Below, piece after piece: positions 44,819 through 54,257 of a stretch of DNA of 64,000 bases (position 1 is the stretch's first letter; every line of letters starts with the position of its first letter). The notes under the pieces were generated by a model. That model had not been told where the DNA came from and did no database searches. It saw only the letters and a list, made by a program, of their open reading frames with translations. Where the stretch lies: positions 37,633-101,632 of the forward strand of contig NZ_VWMY01000009.1 in assembly GCF_008905045.1 (NCBI RefSeq), given 5' to 3'. The DNA is from Streptomyces albicerus (GTDB lineage Bacteria; Actinomycetota; Actinomycetes; Streptomycetales; Streptomycetaceae). The translations under genes were made by a program, and so were the position numbers.

Positions 44819-46366
44819 TTAGTGACCTGTCTCATGGTCTCCGTGCGCAGAGCTACCCGAAAGAGGACCCGCCCGCTGTTCCTTCTCCACAACCACGAAC
44901 TGCCCCATCATCCCTTCGTCCTCGTGGTACAGCAGATGGCAGTGGTACATGTACGGAGTGTCGGGATCGGCCGGGCCGTCGAAGCGGAGCGCCAGCTTCA
45001 TCGTCGCCCCGTTCGGCAGGAACACCGTGTCCTTCGGGCCGCGCAGCTCGGGTGGCGGCGGGGCACCGTTCACCTCCAGCACACGGAACTGGACGTCGTG
45101 CACGTGGAAGTTGTGCGGCATGCCGTTGGAGTTGCGCACCGTCCAGGTCTCGGTGGTGCCCCGGGTGGCGGTCTCGTCGACACGGTTCATCGCCATCGGC
45201 CGCCCGTTGATACCGGACCGCTTCAGGTCGAAGTGGCGTCCCCGCGTCGCGTCCTTGCCGTCGGGTATCTCCAACTCGCCCAGCCGGGACGGCAGTCCGG
45301 CCGACGGCCGCAGTCGCTCGGCCGCCCGCAGCTCCAGTACGTCGAAGGAGTCGTCGCCCCCGCCGAAGCGCCGCTGCCACGCGTCCCCGTAGTTGTCCTG
45401 CGGGAAGCTGCGCAGCATCGTGCGCTCGCCCGGCCGCATCCGCACGACGATCTCGGCCCGCTCGCCCGGCGACAGCTGGATCCGCTCCATCGACGCCGGC
45501 CGCTCCAGCAGACCTCCGTCCGTACCGATCAGCGAGAAGGCGCGGCCGTCGGGGAAGCCGAAGGCGTATGTGCGCGCGGTCGATGCGTTGAGCAGTCGCA
45601 GCCGTATCAGTTCGTCGGTGACCTCCCGGTACGGATTGAGCGTGCCGTTGACCATCGTCCGGTCGCCGAGGAAGCCCACGTTCTGCATGATCTTGCGGCC
45701 GTGGTCGAACTTCGCCCCGTCGAAGCGCACATCCTGCACGATCACGGGCAGGTCGTCGACGCCGTACCTCTTCGGCAGGGCAAGGCCGGCCGACCGCTCG
45801 TCGTCGAGGATGAACATGCCTGCGAGCCCCTGCCCCACGTGCCGCTCGGTCTCCCCGTGCGGATGAGGGTGATACCAGAGCGTCGCGGCCGGCTGGTCCA
45901 CGGTCCAGTGCGGACTCCACTGCGCGCCGGGCTCGATCATCTGGTGCGGGCCGCCGTCCATGCGCGCGGGCAGATGCATGCCGTGCCAGTGCACGGTCGA
46001 GGCCTCGCCCAGCCCGTTCCGTATCCGCACACGGACCTTCTCATCGCGCTCCGCGCGCAGTGTCGGGCCGAGATACGACCCGTTGAAGCCCCAAGTCGGC
46101 GTCTTCCGCCCGTCCTTGAACTCCGTCTCGCCCGCCTGCATGCGCAGGTCGAACACGCGCGTGCCGTCCTTCTCCACGCGGGACTCCGCGAGTGGCGGTA
46201 TCGCCAGCTCGTTCTGGAACGACGCCTTGCCGACCGTGCTGACGTCGGCGCCGGTCCACAGCCATGTGAACAGGCCGCCGACCGCCAGCGCCGCGACGGC
46301 GACGACCGAGCCGAGAACGATGAGGACGCGCTTGAAGCGGGACATGCTTCGAGCGTCGTGGATCAT
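44819..46366 (-). CDS. Multicopper oxidase (CotA/bilirubin-oxidase type)
   Basis: About 515 residues with an N-terminal membrane helix (VLIVLGSVVAVAALAVGGLF), so probably anchored outside the cell. All copper ligands are seen: STVHWHGMHLP, LWYHPHPHG, MPHNFHVHDVQF and the C-terminal HCHLLYHEDEGMMGQF, which holds the type 1 Cys, His and axial Met. NGSYLGPTLRA is typical of three-domain oxidases. It may oxidise phenols or metals, including Cu(I). Several in-frame starts exist (46402, 46381, 46366, 46345), none with a strong ribosome site. I chose 46366 as a compromise. Confidence 0.9.
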   Translation of the reverse strand: MIHDARSMSRFKRVLIVLGSVVAVAALAVGGLFTWLWTGADVSTVGKASFQNELAIPPLAESRVEKDGTRVFDLRMQAGETEFKDGRKTPTWGFNGSYLGPTLRAERDEKVRVRIRNGLGEASTVHWHGMHLPARMDGGPHQMIEPGAQWSPHWTVDQPAATLWYHPHPHGETERHVGQGLAGMFILDDERSAGLALPKRYGVDDLPVIVQDVRFDGAKFDHGRKIMQNVGFLGDRTMVNGTLNPYREVTDELIRLRLLNASTARTYAFGFPDGRAFSLIGTDGGLLERPASMERIQLSPGERAEIVVRMRPGERTMLRSFPQDNYGDAWQRRFGGGDDSFDVLELRAAERLRPSAGLPSRLGELEIPDGKDATRGRHFDLKRSGINGRPMAMNRVDETATRGTTETWTVRNSNGMPHNFHVHDVQFRVLEVNGAPPPPELRGPKDTVFLPNGATMKLALRFDGPADPDTPYMYHCHLLYHEDEGMMGQFVVVEKEQRAGPLSGSSAHGDHETGH

Positions 46367-46506
46367 GCCCTCGCCGGGCATCGGGGACGGCCCCGGATCC
46401 ACCCCCGATTCAACCCCCGTTCCCCGCCCGGGTTTCCCCCTACGTGAGCTGTACGAATACCGGTTGAACCGGGCGCACTAGACCGGACGGACGGTGCTCG
46501 CCCCGC

Positions 46507-47184
46507 TCACTCCGCACCCCCGCCGTACTTCGCCACGTACTTCCGCGCCGTTTCCAGCGCATCCGGATGCAGCGCGTCCCCCGCCGCCAACACCTGTGGC
46601 AGCAGCCCCCGTTCGGTCGTCACCGCGCGGAACTGGAGCGCGACCGTCACCTCGTGGTCCGGCCGGTGCACGATCTCGATCGGGTCGCCCGCCCGTATCT
46701 CACCGGGCTCGATCACCCGCAGATACGCGCCGGGCGTCCCCTTCTGGGTGAACCGCCTGACCCACCCTTTCTCACCCATATGGCCCTGGAAGGTGAGACA
46801 GGGAATCCTGCCCGAGGTGACCTCGAGAACGACCTCGGGCCCGATGCGCCAGCGCTCCCCGATCCTTGCGCCGGACACGTCGAGCCCCTCCGTCGTGAGG
46901 TTCTCCCCGAACATCCCACTGGCCAGCGGCCGCCCCAACTCCCGCTCCCAGTCGTCGAGATCCTCGCGCGCGACGGCGTACACGGCCTGGTGGTCCCCGC
47001 CGTGGTGGCGCATCTCGCAGACGGCGTCCCCGGCGAGACCGCTCGCGCCGACCCCCTTGGGCCCCGGCGCGGCCACCCGCACCGGCCCCTCCACCGGCCG
47101 TTTGTCGATCCCGGTCACGCCCTCCGCCTGGTCCGTGTAGTCGACGGCCTTGGGCCGGCCCAGATTCAGAGACAGAAGCTTCAT
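46507..47184 (-). CDS. MOSC-domain protein (YiiM-like)
   Basis: A 225-residue MOSC protein. The domain (about residues 40-165) has HGGDHQAVYAYA-type sequence (HHGGDHQAVYAVAREDL), FGENLTTEGLD and the conserved cysteine in SGRIPCLTFQGHM. YiiM-type proteins use molybdenum cofactor to reduce N-hydroxylated compounds, so a similar role is possible. ATG at 47184 gives the standard MKLLSLNLG start. It is divergent from a LysR regulator, which may control it. Confidence 0.9.
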   Translation of the reverse strand: MKLLSLNLGRPKAVDYTDQAEGVTGIDKRPVEGPVRVAAPGPKGVGASGLAGDAVCEMRHHGGDHQAVYAVAREDLDDWERELGRPLASGMFGENLTTEGLDVSGARIGERWRIGPEVVLEVTSGRIPCLTFQGHMGEKGWVRRFTQKGTPGAYLRVIEPGEIRAGDPIEIVHRPDHEVTVALQFRAVTTERGLLPQVLAAGDALHPDALETARKYVAKYGGGAE

Positions 47185-47264
47185 GAGCGGCACGGTAGGC
47201 GATATGAGCCAAAGCGTCGACGCAATATTCGTCGTCGTGTCCAAGATTCGCTTATGCTCGAAGG

Positions 47265-48161
47265 GTGATCGAAGCCCGTCATCTCCGTGTGCTGCGCGCC
47301 GTCGCCGCCACCGGCTCCTTCTCGGCGGCGGGGCGTGAACTGGGCTGCACCCAGCCCGCCGTAAGCCAGCAGATGAAGGCCCTCGAAGCCTCCGTCGGTA
47401 CGACGCTGCTGATCCGTACGGGCCGCGAGATGCGCCTGACGCAGGCCGGCGAGGCCCTCGTGCGTCACGCGGCGGGCATCATCGCCGGGCTCACCGCCGC
47501 CGAGGAGGAGGTCGCCGCGATCGCGGGCCTGCGCGCGGGTCGCGTACGCCTGGTCTCGTTCCCCAGCGGCAGCTCCACGCTCGTACCGACCGCGCTCGCC
47601 GCCCTGCGCGCCGCGCACCCGGGCACGCGAGTCTCCCTGGAGGAAGCCGAACCGCCGCGTTCGGTCGAGATGCTCCGCGAAGGCGACTGCGATGTGACGC
47701 TCGCATTCCGGTACGAGGGTGCGGCGGGCGCCGAGGAGTGGGACGACCTGGTGGTGCGTCCCCTGCTGAAGGACCGGCTCGTCGGTCTGGTCCCCGAAGG
47801 GCACCGGCTGGCCCGGGCGCGGGCGGTCGCCATCGGCGAACTCGCCGACGAGCCGTGGATCGCGGGCTGCCCCCGCTGCCGTGGCCAGCTGATCGAGGTC
47901 TGCGAGAGTGCGGGCTTCACTCCCCGCATCGACTTCGCGACCGACGACTATCCGGCCGTGGTCGGCCTGGTCGGAGCGGGGCTCGGAGTCGCGGTCCTGC
48001 CGGAGTTGGCCATCGAGTCCGTACGCCCCAAGGGAGCGCGCATGGTGACGGTGGAACCCGCGCTGCGGCGGGAGATCGTCGCGCTCACGCTGCCGGACCT
48101 GGCACAGGTGCCCGCGGTGGCGGCCACGCTGGACCAGCTGGCCCGGGCCGCGGCGCGCTGA
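47265..48161 (+). CDS. LysR-family transcriptional regulator
   Basis: A 298-residue regulator. The N-terminal helix-turn-helix reads LRVLRAVAATGSFSAAGRELGCTQPAVSQQMKALE, in two parts around residues 6-42. The effector-binding domain from residue 90 has the periplasmic-binding fold (VRLVSFPSGSSTLVPTALAAL). The GTG start lies only a few bases after a TATGCT -10-like box, so the message may be nearly leaderless. The 80-base divergent gap with the MOSC gene is the likely operator. The effector is unknown. Confidence 0.92.
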   Translation: MIEARHLRVLRAVAATGSFSAAGRELGCTQPAVSQQMKALEASVGTTLLIRTGREMRLTQAGEALVRHAAGIIAGLTAAEEEVAAIAGLRAGRVRLVSFPSGSSTLVPTALAALRAAHPGTRVSLEEAEPPRSVEMLREGDCDVTLAFRYEGAAGAEEWDDLVVRPLLKDRLVGLVPEGHRLARARAVAIGELADEPWIAGCPRCRGQLIEVCESAGFTPRIDFATDDYPAVVGLVGAGLGVAVLPELAIESVRPKGARMVTVEPALRREIVALTLPDLAQVPAVAATLDQLARAAAR

Positions 48162-48234
48162 GTCGCCCAAAAGACGCTGAGTCACCAGAAAAGTAGGGGC
48201 ACGCGTGCGCGTGCCCGTCTGCAGAAACGTTCCT

Positions 48235-48558
48235 TCAATTGTGCGGCGGAGGGGCACCGCTCGCCGCCGATACCAGGCGGTTGCGTGCCCGTCCCATGAG
48301 TTCCTCGCGCTCGTCCTCGGTCAGCCCGCCCCACACGCCGTACGGCTCGCGCACCGCCAGGGCGTGCGCCGCGCACTCCGCGCGTACCGGGCACCTCATG
48401 CAGACCTCTTTGGCCGAGTTCTCACGAGCGCTCCGTGCCGCACCGCGCTCGCCCTCAGGGTGGAAGAAGAGCGAGCTGTCGACCCCGCGGCAGGCCGCGA
48501 GGAGCTGCCAGTCCCACAGATCCGCGTTCGGTCCGGGAAGGCGGGAGAAATCTGCCAT
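48235..48558 (-). CDS. whiD: WhiB-family iron-sulfur regulator WhiD
   Basis: A 107-residue Wbl protein with the four cluster cysteines: C23 in AACRG, then CxxC plus C in EVCMRCPVRAECAAHAL, about 29, 3 and 6 residues apart. The turn motif GVWGGLTEDER and a basic C-terminus follow. Wbl proteins hold a 4Fe-4S cluster and bind the principal sigma factor. Length and the adjacent bldM, shbA and guaB genes match whiD of S. coelicolor, needed for late sporulation. It is divergent from bldM. Confidence 0.92.
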   Translation of the reverse strand: MADFSRLPGPNADLWDWQLLAACRGVDSSLFFHPEGERGAARSARENSAKEVCMRCPVRAECAAHALAVREPYGVWGGLTEDEREELMGRARNRLVSAASGAPPPHN

Positions 48559-48601
48559 TGCGTTGTCCCCTTGTAGCCGTTCTGGGCGGTTACGTGCCCA
48601 T

Positions 48602-48619
48602 GATCGTACATCTACGATC
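48602..48619. promoter_or_regulatory. 7-4-7 inverted repeat upstream of whiD
   Basis: gatcgta (48602-48608), spacer catc, tacgatc (48613-48619), about 45 bases upstream of the whiD start on its coding strand. It is a candidate regulator site in the whiD promoter; the binding protein is unknown. Confidence 0.5.
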
Positions 48620-48787
48620 TAAGGAGATGAAAATATGACTCATTGCGAATCTAGCCTCAGATGCTAGGAAATGGGAAGAAAAGAGGCTAAATGGGGCATG
48701 GCTTGTGATGAAACCTTGAGGGTCCGTTGCGGGCATCTGCACCGTGTCCGCGCCCTCACGTAGAGTGCCGAACGTGGCTCACCGCCC

Positions 48788-48815
48788 CGTAACTCTTTCG
48801 GGTGACCGTCGTTGA
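48788..48815 (+). promoter_or_regulatory. Sigma-BldN-type promoter of bldM
   Basis: CGTAAC (48788-48793), exactly 16 bases, then CGTTGA (48810-48815). This agrees with the promoter recognised by the developmental sigma factor BldN at bldM in S. coelicolor. Initiation would be about 115 bases before the bldM start. Confidence 0.88.
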
Positions 48816-48938
48816 GAAGGCGGAGGCGGTTGAAAGAACAAGCGCTCGGGCAAGCGTCCGAGAGCGTCGACCGCACAGGTGACGATTCGTACCAGCCTGG
48901 AGGCTCAAGGTGACGCGCATCAGCTGCGGAGGGCGGCC

Positions 48939-49550
48939 ATGACATCCGTCCTCGTCTGCGACGACTCCCCGCTTGCCCGAGAGGCGCTCCGCCGCGCGGT
49001 GGCGACCGTGCCCGGCGTAGAGCGCGTGACCACGGCGGCCAACGGCGAGGAAGTCCTCCGCCGCTGGGGCGCCGACCGTTCGGACCTGATTCTGATGGAC
49101 GTACGCATGCCCGGTCTGGGCGGCGTGGAGACGGTCCGGCGGCTGCTGTCCGCCGACCCCGGTGCGCGCATCATCATGCTCACCGTCGCCGAGGACCTGG
49201 ACGGTGTCGCGCTCGCGGTCGCCGCCGGTGCCCGTGGCTATCTCCACAAGGACGCCTCCCGCGCGGAGCTGCGTGCGACCGTCACCCAGGCTCTCGCCGA
49301 CCCGACCTGGCGGCTCGCGCCGCGCAGACTGCGGTCGGCCGAGATGGGCGCCGCGCCGACGCTCACCGCGCGTGAGATCCAGGTCCTGGAGGGCATGAGC
49401 CACGGCCGGTCGAACGCGGAGATCGGCCGTGAGCTGTTCCTCTCCGAGGACACCGTCAAGACGCACGCCCGGCGGCTCTTCAAAAAACTCGGCGCCTCGG
49501 ACCGCGCGCACGCGGTGGCGCTCGGGTTCCGATGGGGCCTGGTCCGCTAG
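48939..49550 (+). CDS. bldM: Atypical response regulator BldM
   Basis: A 203-residue NarL/FixJ-type regulator. The receiver domain (1-120) has CDDSP, D54 in LILMDVRMPG and LHKDAS. A LuxR-type helix-turn-helix occupies 140-200 (TLTAREIQVLEGMSHGRSNA and LSEDTVKTHARRLFKKLG). D54 is present, but BldM is known to work without classical phosphorylation. Length equals the S. coelicolor protein. It controls aerial-mycelium genes as a homodimer and sporulation genes as a heterodimer with WhiI. ATG follows GGAGGG. No partner kinase is nearby. Confidence 0.94.
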   Translation: MTSVLVCDDSPLAREALRRAVATVPGVERVTTAANGEEVLRRWGADRSDLILMDVRMPGLGGVETVRRLLSADPGARIIMLTVAEDLDGVALAVAAGARGYLHKDASRAELRATVTQALADPTWRLAPRRLRSAEMGAAPTLTAREIQVLEGMSHGRSNAEIGRELFLSEDTVKTHARRLFKKLGASDRAHAVALGFRWGLVR

Positions 49551-49612
49551 GTGAACTGCCGCGGGGGGTACGGGTGTCCCCGCCCGCTGCACGGCGGGTG
49601 GGGCCGGGCCCG

Positions 49613-49653
49613 ACGGGGGATCGAAATCGGCCGTTCGGGCGCCCGATCCCCGT
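49613..49653 (+). terminator. Stem-loop after bldM
   Basis: Imperfect arms acgggggatcg (49613-49623) and cgatccccgt (49644-49653) 63 bases after the bldM stop; likely the bldM terminator. Confidence 0.6.
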
Positions 49654-49732
49654 TTCCCGGCGGATGCCGCATCCTTGAGGTGTGGAGTTCCTCGGGAACG
49701 AGTCGGTCGAGCGGGAGGGGAGGGCGCAGGAG

Positions 49733-50410
49733 ATGAGTTCCGGCGCACCTGCTCATAACGCTTCGGTGCACAACATTGGACGCGGTGCCACGGATCAGAC
49801 GACGCCAAGGCACCATGGACCGATGCGCGACGACGAGGCGGCTAATGCCCAAGGGGCGGTTGGTGCGCTCGTTCATCGTGCTGTCGAGGGCGACGAGCAG
49901 GCCACGCACGACCTCCTCGCCCATGTCCATCCGCTCGCGATCCGCTACTGCCGTACGCGTCTGTCCCGACTTCCGGGTGACGCACGGCACTTCGTGGAGG
50001 ACCTCGCGCAGGAGGTCTGTGTCGCGGTGCTTCTCGCACTGCCTCGCTACAAGGACACGGGTCGCCCCTTCGAAGCCTTCGTCTTCGCCATCGCCGCGCA
50101 CAAGGTCGCCGATCTGCAGCGCGCCGCGATGCGCCATCCCGGCTCGACGGCCGTGCCGTCGGACGAGATGCCCGAGCGGCCGGACGACTCGCTCGGCCCC
50201 GAGGAGCGCGCTCTCCTCAGCAGTGACGCCGAGTGGGCAAAGAAGCTCCTGGCCAACCTCCCCGAGAACCAGCGGGAGCTGCTCCTGCTGAGGATCGCCG
50301 TGGGCCTCACGGCCGAGGAGACGGGCCAGATGCTGGGAATGTCACCGGGCGCGGTCCGGGTGGCCCAACACCGGGCCCTGAGCCGCCTGCGGGCACTGGC
50401 GGAGCAGTAG
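49733..50410 (+). CDS. shbA: ECF sigma factor ShbA
   Basis: A 225-residue (or shorter) ECF sigma factor. Region 2 is around [26 protein letters not shown] with the [15 protein letters not shown] -10 recognition helix. Region 4 is [45 protein letters not shown]. In Streptomyces, ShbA drives transcription of hrdB, the principal sigma factor; position between bldM and guaB supports the identity. No anti-sigma gene is adjacent. Start uncertain: ATG 49733 lies after a purine-rich GGGAGGGG; ATG 49823 would begin nearer the domain. Confidence 0.87.
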   Translation: MSSGAPAHNASVHNIGRGATDQTTPRHHGPMRDDEAANAQGAVGALVHRAVEGDEQATHDLLAHVHPLAIRYCRTRLSRLPGDARHFVEDLAQEVCVAVLLALPRYKDTGRPFEAFVFAIAAHKVADLQRAAMRHPGSTAVPSDEMPERPDDSLGPEERALLSSDAEWAKKLLANLPENQRELLLLRIAVGLTAEETGQMLGMSPGAVRVAQHRALSRLRALAEQ

Positions 50411-52260
<1,850 letters not shown>

Positions 52261-52327
52261 CCGTAAACGATGTCCCCAGGGCTGTGAACAGTCGTAAATG
52301 ACATCCACGCGCGCGTGAAGCACGTCC

Positions 52328-52360
52328 AAGGGCGGTCCCGGAGCCTCCGGGACCGCCCTT
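52328..52360 (+). terminator. 16-bp terminator after guaB
   Basis: Arms aagggcggtcccggag (52328-52343) and ctccgggaccgccctt (52345-52360), essentially a perfect palindrome, 68 bases after the guaB stop. Confidence 0.88.
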
Positions 52361-52417
52361 GTCGTGGGCGTCGGGGATACTGGAAGGCGCAGAAGCGAAG
52401 AGGGAAAGGCCACACAC

Positions 52418-53542
52418 GTGACTGAGATCGAGATCGGGCGCGGCAAGCGCGGCCGCCGGGCGTATGCCTTCGACGACATCGCCGTCGTCCCGAGCCGCCG
52501 TACGCGAGACCCGAAGGAGGTCTCGATCGCCTGGCAGATCGATGCCTACCGCTTCGAGCTGCCCTTCCTGGCCGCTCCCATGGACTCGGTGGTCTCCCCG
52601 CAGACCGCCATCCGCATCGGGGAGCTCGGCGGCCTCGGCGTCCTGAACCTCGAAGGCCTGTGGACGAGGTACGAGGACCCGCAGCCGCTCCTCGACGAGA
52701 TCGCGGAGCTGGACGCGGACACCGCGACCCGCCGCCTCCAGGAGATCTACACGGCTCCCATCAAGGAGGAGCTGATCGGGCAGCGCATCAAGGAGGTGCG
52801 CGACTCGGGCGTGGTCACCGCGGCCGCGCTCTCCCCGCAGCGCACCGCCCAGTTCTCCAAGGCCGTCGTGGACGCGGGCGTCGACATCTTCGTCATCCGC
52901 GGTACGACGGTGTCGGCCGAGCACGTCTCCGGCGCCTCCGAGCCGCTGAACCTGAAGCAGTTCATCTACGAGCTCGACGTCCCCGTGATCGTCGGCGGCT
53001 GCGCCACGTACACGGCGGCCCTGCACCTGATGCGTACGGGCGCGGCCGGTGTCCTCGTCGGCTTCGGCGGCGGCGCCGCGCACACCACGCGCAACGTGCT
53101 GGGCATCCAGGTCCCGATGGCCACCGCGGTCGCCGACGTGGCCGCCGCCCGCCGCGACTACATGGACGAGTCCGGCGGCCGGTATGTACACGTCATCGCG
53201 GACGGCGGTGTCGGCTGGTCCGGTGACCTCCCCAAGGCCATCGCCTGCGGCGCCGACGCCGTGATGATGGGCTCCCCGCTCGCGCGCGCCACCGACGCGC
53301 CCGGCAGGGGCCACCACTGGGGCATGGAGGCCGTCAACGACGAGCTGCCGCGCGGCAAGAAGGTCGACCTCGGCACGGTCGGCACCATCGAGGAGGTCCT
53401 GGCCGGTCCCTCGCACACGCCTGACGGTTCGATGAACTTCTTCGGCGCGCTGCGGCGGGCCATGGCCACGACCGGGTACAGCGAGCTGAAGGAGTTCCAG
53501 CGGGTCGAGGTGACGGTGGCGGATTCGCAGCACAAGCGGTGA
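52418..53542 (+). CDS. GuaB3-family IMP dehydrogenase-related protein
   Basis: A 374-residue IMPDH/GMP-reductase-fold protein lacking CBS domains (YAFDDIAVVPSRRTRDPKEV at the start; VIVGGCATYTAALHLMRTGA; VIADGGVGWSGDLPKAIACGADAVMMGSPL for the phosphate site). Where GuaB has GSICTTR this protein has GAAHTTR, so the nucleophilic Cys is His. It therefore probably lacks the usual covalent E-XMP chemistry. The same lack of Cys is seen, from memory, in the mycobacterial paralogue. Its role may be regulatory or a changed reaction. GTG at 52418 with AAAGG upstream. Confidence 0.92.
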   Translation: MTEIEIGRGKRGRRAYAFDDIAVVPSRRTRDPKEVSIAWQIDAYRFELPFLAAPMDSVVSPQTAIRIGELGGLGVLNLEGLWTRYEDPQPLLDEIAELDADTATRRLQEIYTAPIKEELIGQRIKEVRDSGVVTAAALSPQRTAQFSKAVVDAGVDIFVIRGTTVSAEHVSGASEPLNLKQFIYELDVPVIVGGCATYTAALHLMRTGAAGVLVGFGGGAAHTTRNVLGIQVPMATAVADVAAARRDYMDESGGRYVHVIADGGVGWSGDLPKAIACGADAVMMGSPLARATDAPGRGHHWGMEAVNDELPRGKKVDLGTVGTIEEVLAGPSHTPDGSMNFFGALRRAMATTGYSELKEFQRVEVTVADSQHKR

Positions 53543-53575
53543 CGTGACGCTGCGCTTGGCTTGAGCCTGACTTGA

Positions 53576-53621
53576 CGAAGGGGCCCGGGCACTCACTTAC
53601 GTGGGTGGCCGGGCCCCTTCG
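53576..53621 (+). terminator. 13-bp terminator after guaB3
   Basis: Arms cgaaggggcccgg (53576-53588) and ccgggccccttcg (53609-53621) with a 20-base loop, 33 bases after the guaB3 stop. Confidence 0.85.
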
Positions 53622-53729
53622 CGTGTCCAAGTGGCCCTGGTGGGGCGCGTTTTGCGGCAGGGGGCGCACGGTTGCGTTCGGGGCGAATGCGCGCTGGACG
53701 GCCGTGTCGAGGCGATAGCGTCCGTGTTC

Positions 53730-53753
53730 GGCGCCCCAGTTGTCTGGGGCGCC
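53730..53753. other. 10-bp palindromic hairpin
   Basis: ggcgccccag (53730-53739), loop ttgt, ctggggcgcc (53744-53753). It is followed by ccttccaaggag, which resembles a ribosome site without a good start codon. It may belong to the 5' leader of the small gene that follows. Confidence 0.5.
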
Positions 53754-53856
53754 CCCTTCCAAGGAGAACGTTCCGGACCCCGGCCCTCGGGGCCCGGCCC
53801 GAATTCCAACGAGCCGCCTACCGGGCCTCTGGGTGGCGTCGTGGAAGGGGGCGCCT

Positions 53857-53952
53857 ATGGGCCGCCACCGCAAGCCCACCCGCTGGGACCGGATCCGTCT
53901 GTGGATGGTGAAGTGCCAGAGGAGGTGGATCTTGCGGATTTTCGGATGGTGA
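53857..53952 (+). CDS. Possible 31-residue basic small protein
   Basis: An ATG with GGAAGGGG at 53843-53850 (6-base spacing) opens a 31-codon frame: MGRHRKPTRWDRIRLW, then MVKCQRRWILRIFGW and TGA. Ten of 31 residues are Arg or Lys and five are Trp. The last codons and stop lie in the left arm of the stem-loop element described next, and a diverged copy of its end (RRRRIFGW-stop) occurs at 54079-54105. No known family is recognised. It could be a leader peptide, a small basic protein, or a chance frame over a structured repeat. Confidence 0.35.
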   Translation: MGRHRKPTRWDRIRLWMVKCQRRWILRIFGW

Positions 53953-54034
53953 GCGGCCACCCCTACGTCAACTAGGGGTGGACACTCTGTGAACCATCCA
54001 GGAGCCTGCCGCAGTGCCATCTGCGGTGGGCTCC
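53888..54034 (+). ncRNA. Structured tandem element, unit A
   Basis: Homologous to unit B. After a coding-like segment ending ggatggtga come: outer stem ggatggt / accatcc (53944-53950, 53993-53999); inside it hairpin ccacccctaa-type arms ccacccta with one more c (53957-53965) and taggggtgg (53973-53981) around a 7-base loop; then a third stem opening ggagcc (54001-54006) and closing ggctcc (54029-54034), extended inside by ccgcag / ctgcgg. It could act as RNA or as folded single-stranded DNA. The strand is a guess from the linked reading frame. Confidence 0.55.
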
Positions 54035-54049
54035 ACCTTTTCGTACGGT

Positions 54050-54181
54050 ACCGGATCCGCATTCGGGCGGCACGGCACCGTAGGAGGCGGATCTTCGGAT
54101 GGTGAGCGGCCGCCCCTATACACAGTAGGGGCGGACTCTCCATTCACCATCCAGGATCCCGCCGCCGGGTCGGCGGGATCC
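54050..54181 (+). ncRNA. Structured tandem element, unit B
   Basis: Diverged copy of unit A. Outer stem ggatggtga / tcaccatcc (54097-54105, 54144-54152); inner hairpin ccgccccta (54110-54118), 7-base loop, taggggcgg (54126-54134); third stem ggatcccgccg / cggcgggatcc (54154-54164, 54171-54181). The inner stem differs from unit A by a G-C for A-T exchange on both arms, a compensatory change. The third stems share position but little sequence, which indicates selection on structure. The segment before it reads RRRRIFGW then stop. Confidence 0.55.
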
Positions 54182-54257
54182 GCGCTCGTACGCTACCGAT
54201 GCGAGGGCGTCGCGCGCCACCAGCCCCAGAGGCTCGTCCACCCGCACGCGCCCCCCT

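Larger units (their letters stand above)
48559..48938. other. 380-base whiD-bldM divergent regulatory region
   Basis: No gene. It holds the BldN-type bldM promoter (48788-48815), a minus-strand cgtaac at 48594-48589 that resembles a BldN-type -35 for whiD without a matching -10, and an inverted repeat gatcgta-catc-tacgatc (48602-48619). The AT content is unusually high near 48600-48720 for this chromosome. Confidence 0.6.
53543..54257. other. 715-base convergent gap with structured repeats
   Basis: Between guaB3 (+) and the sugar dehydrogenase (-). In order it holds: the guaB3 terminator (53576-53621), a 10-bp palindromic hairpin ggcgccccag-ttgt-ctggggcgcc (53730-53753), a small reading frame with a strong ribosome site (53857-53952), and two tandem structured units (53888-54034 and 54050-54181). 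Nothing recognisable lies from 54182 to 54257. Confidence 0.7.

Noticed and set aside
43988..46447. 819-codon plus-strand frame opposite the SDR and multicopper oxidase genes
   Set aside because: Shadow of two real minus-strand genes with complete active-site motifs.
53888..54181. Interpretation as a CRISPR array, retron or integron attC site
   Set aside because: Only two units, no spacers of equal length, no reverse transcriptase, Cas or integrase gene nearby.
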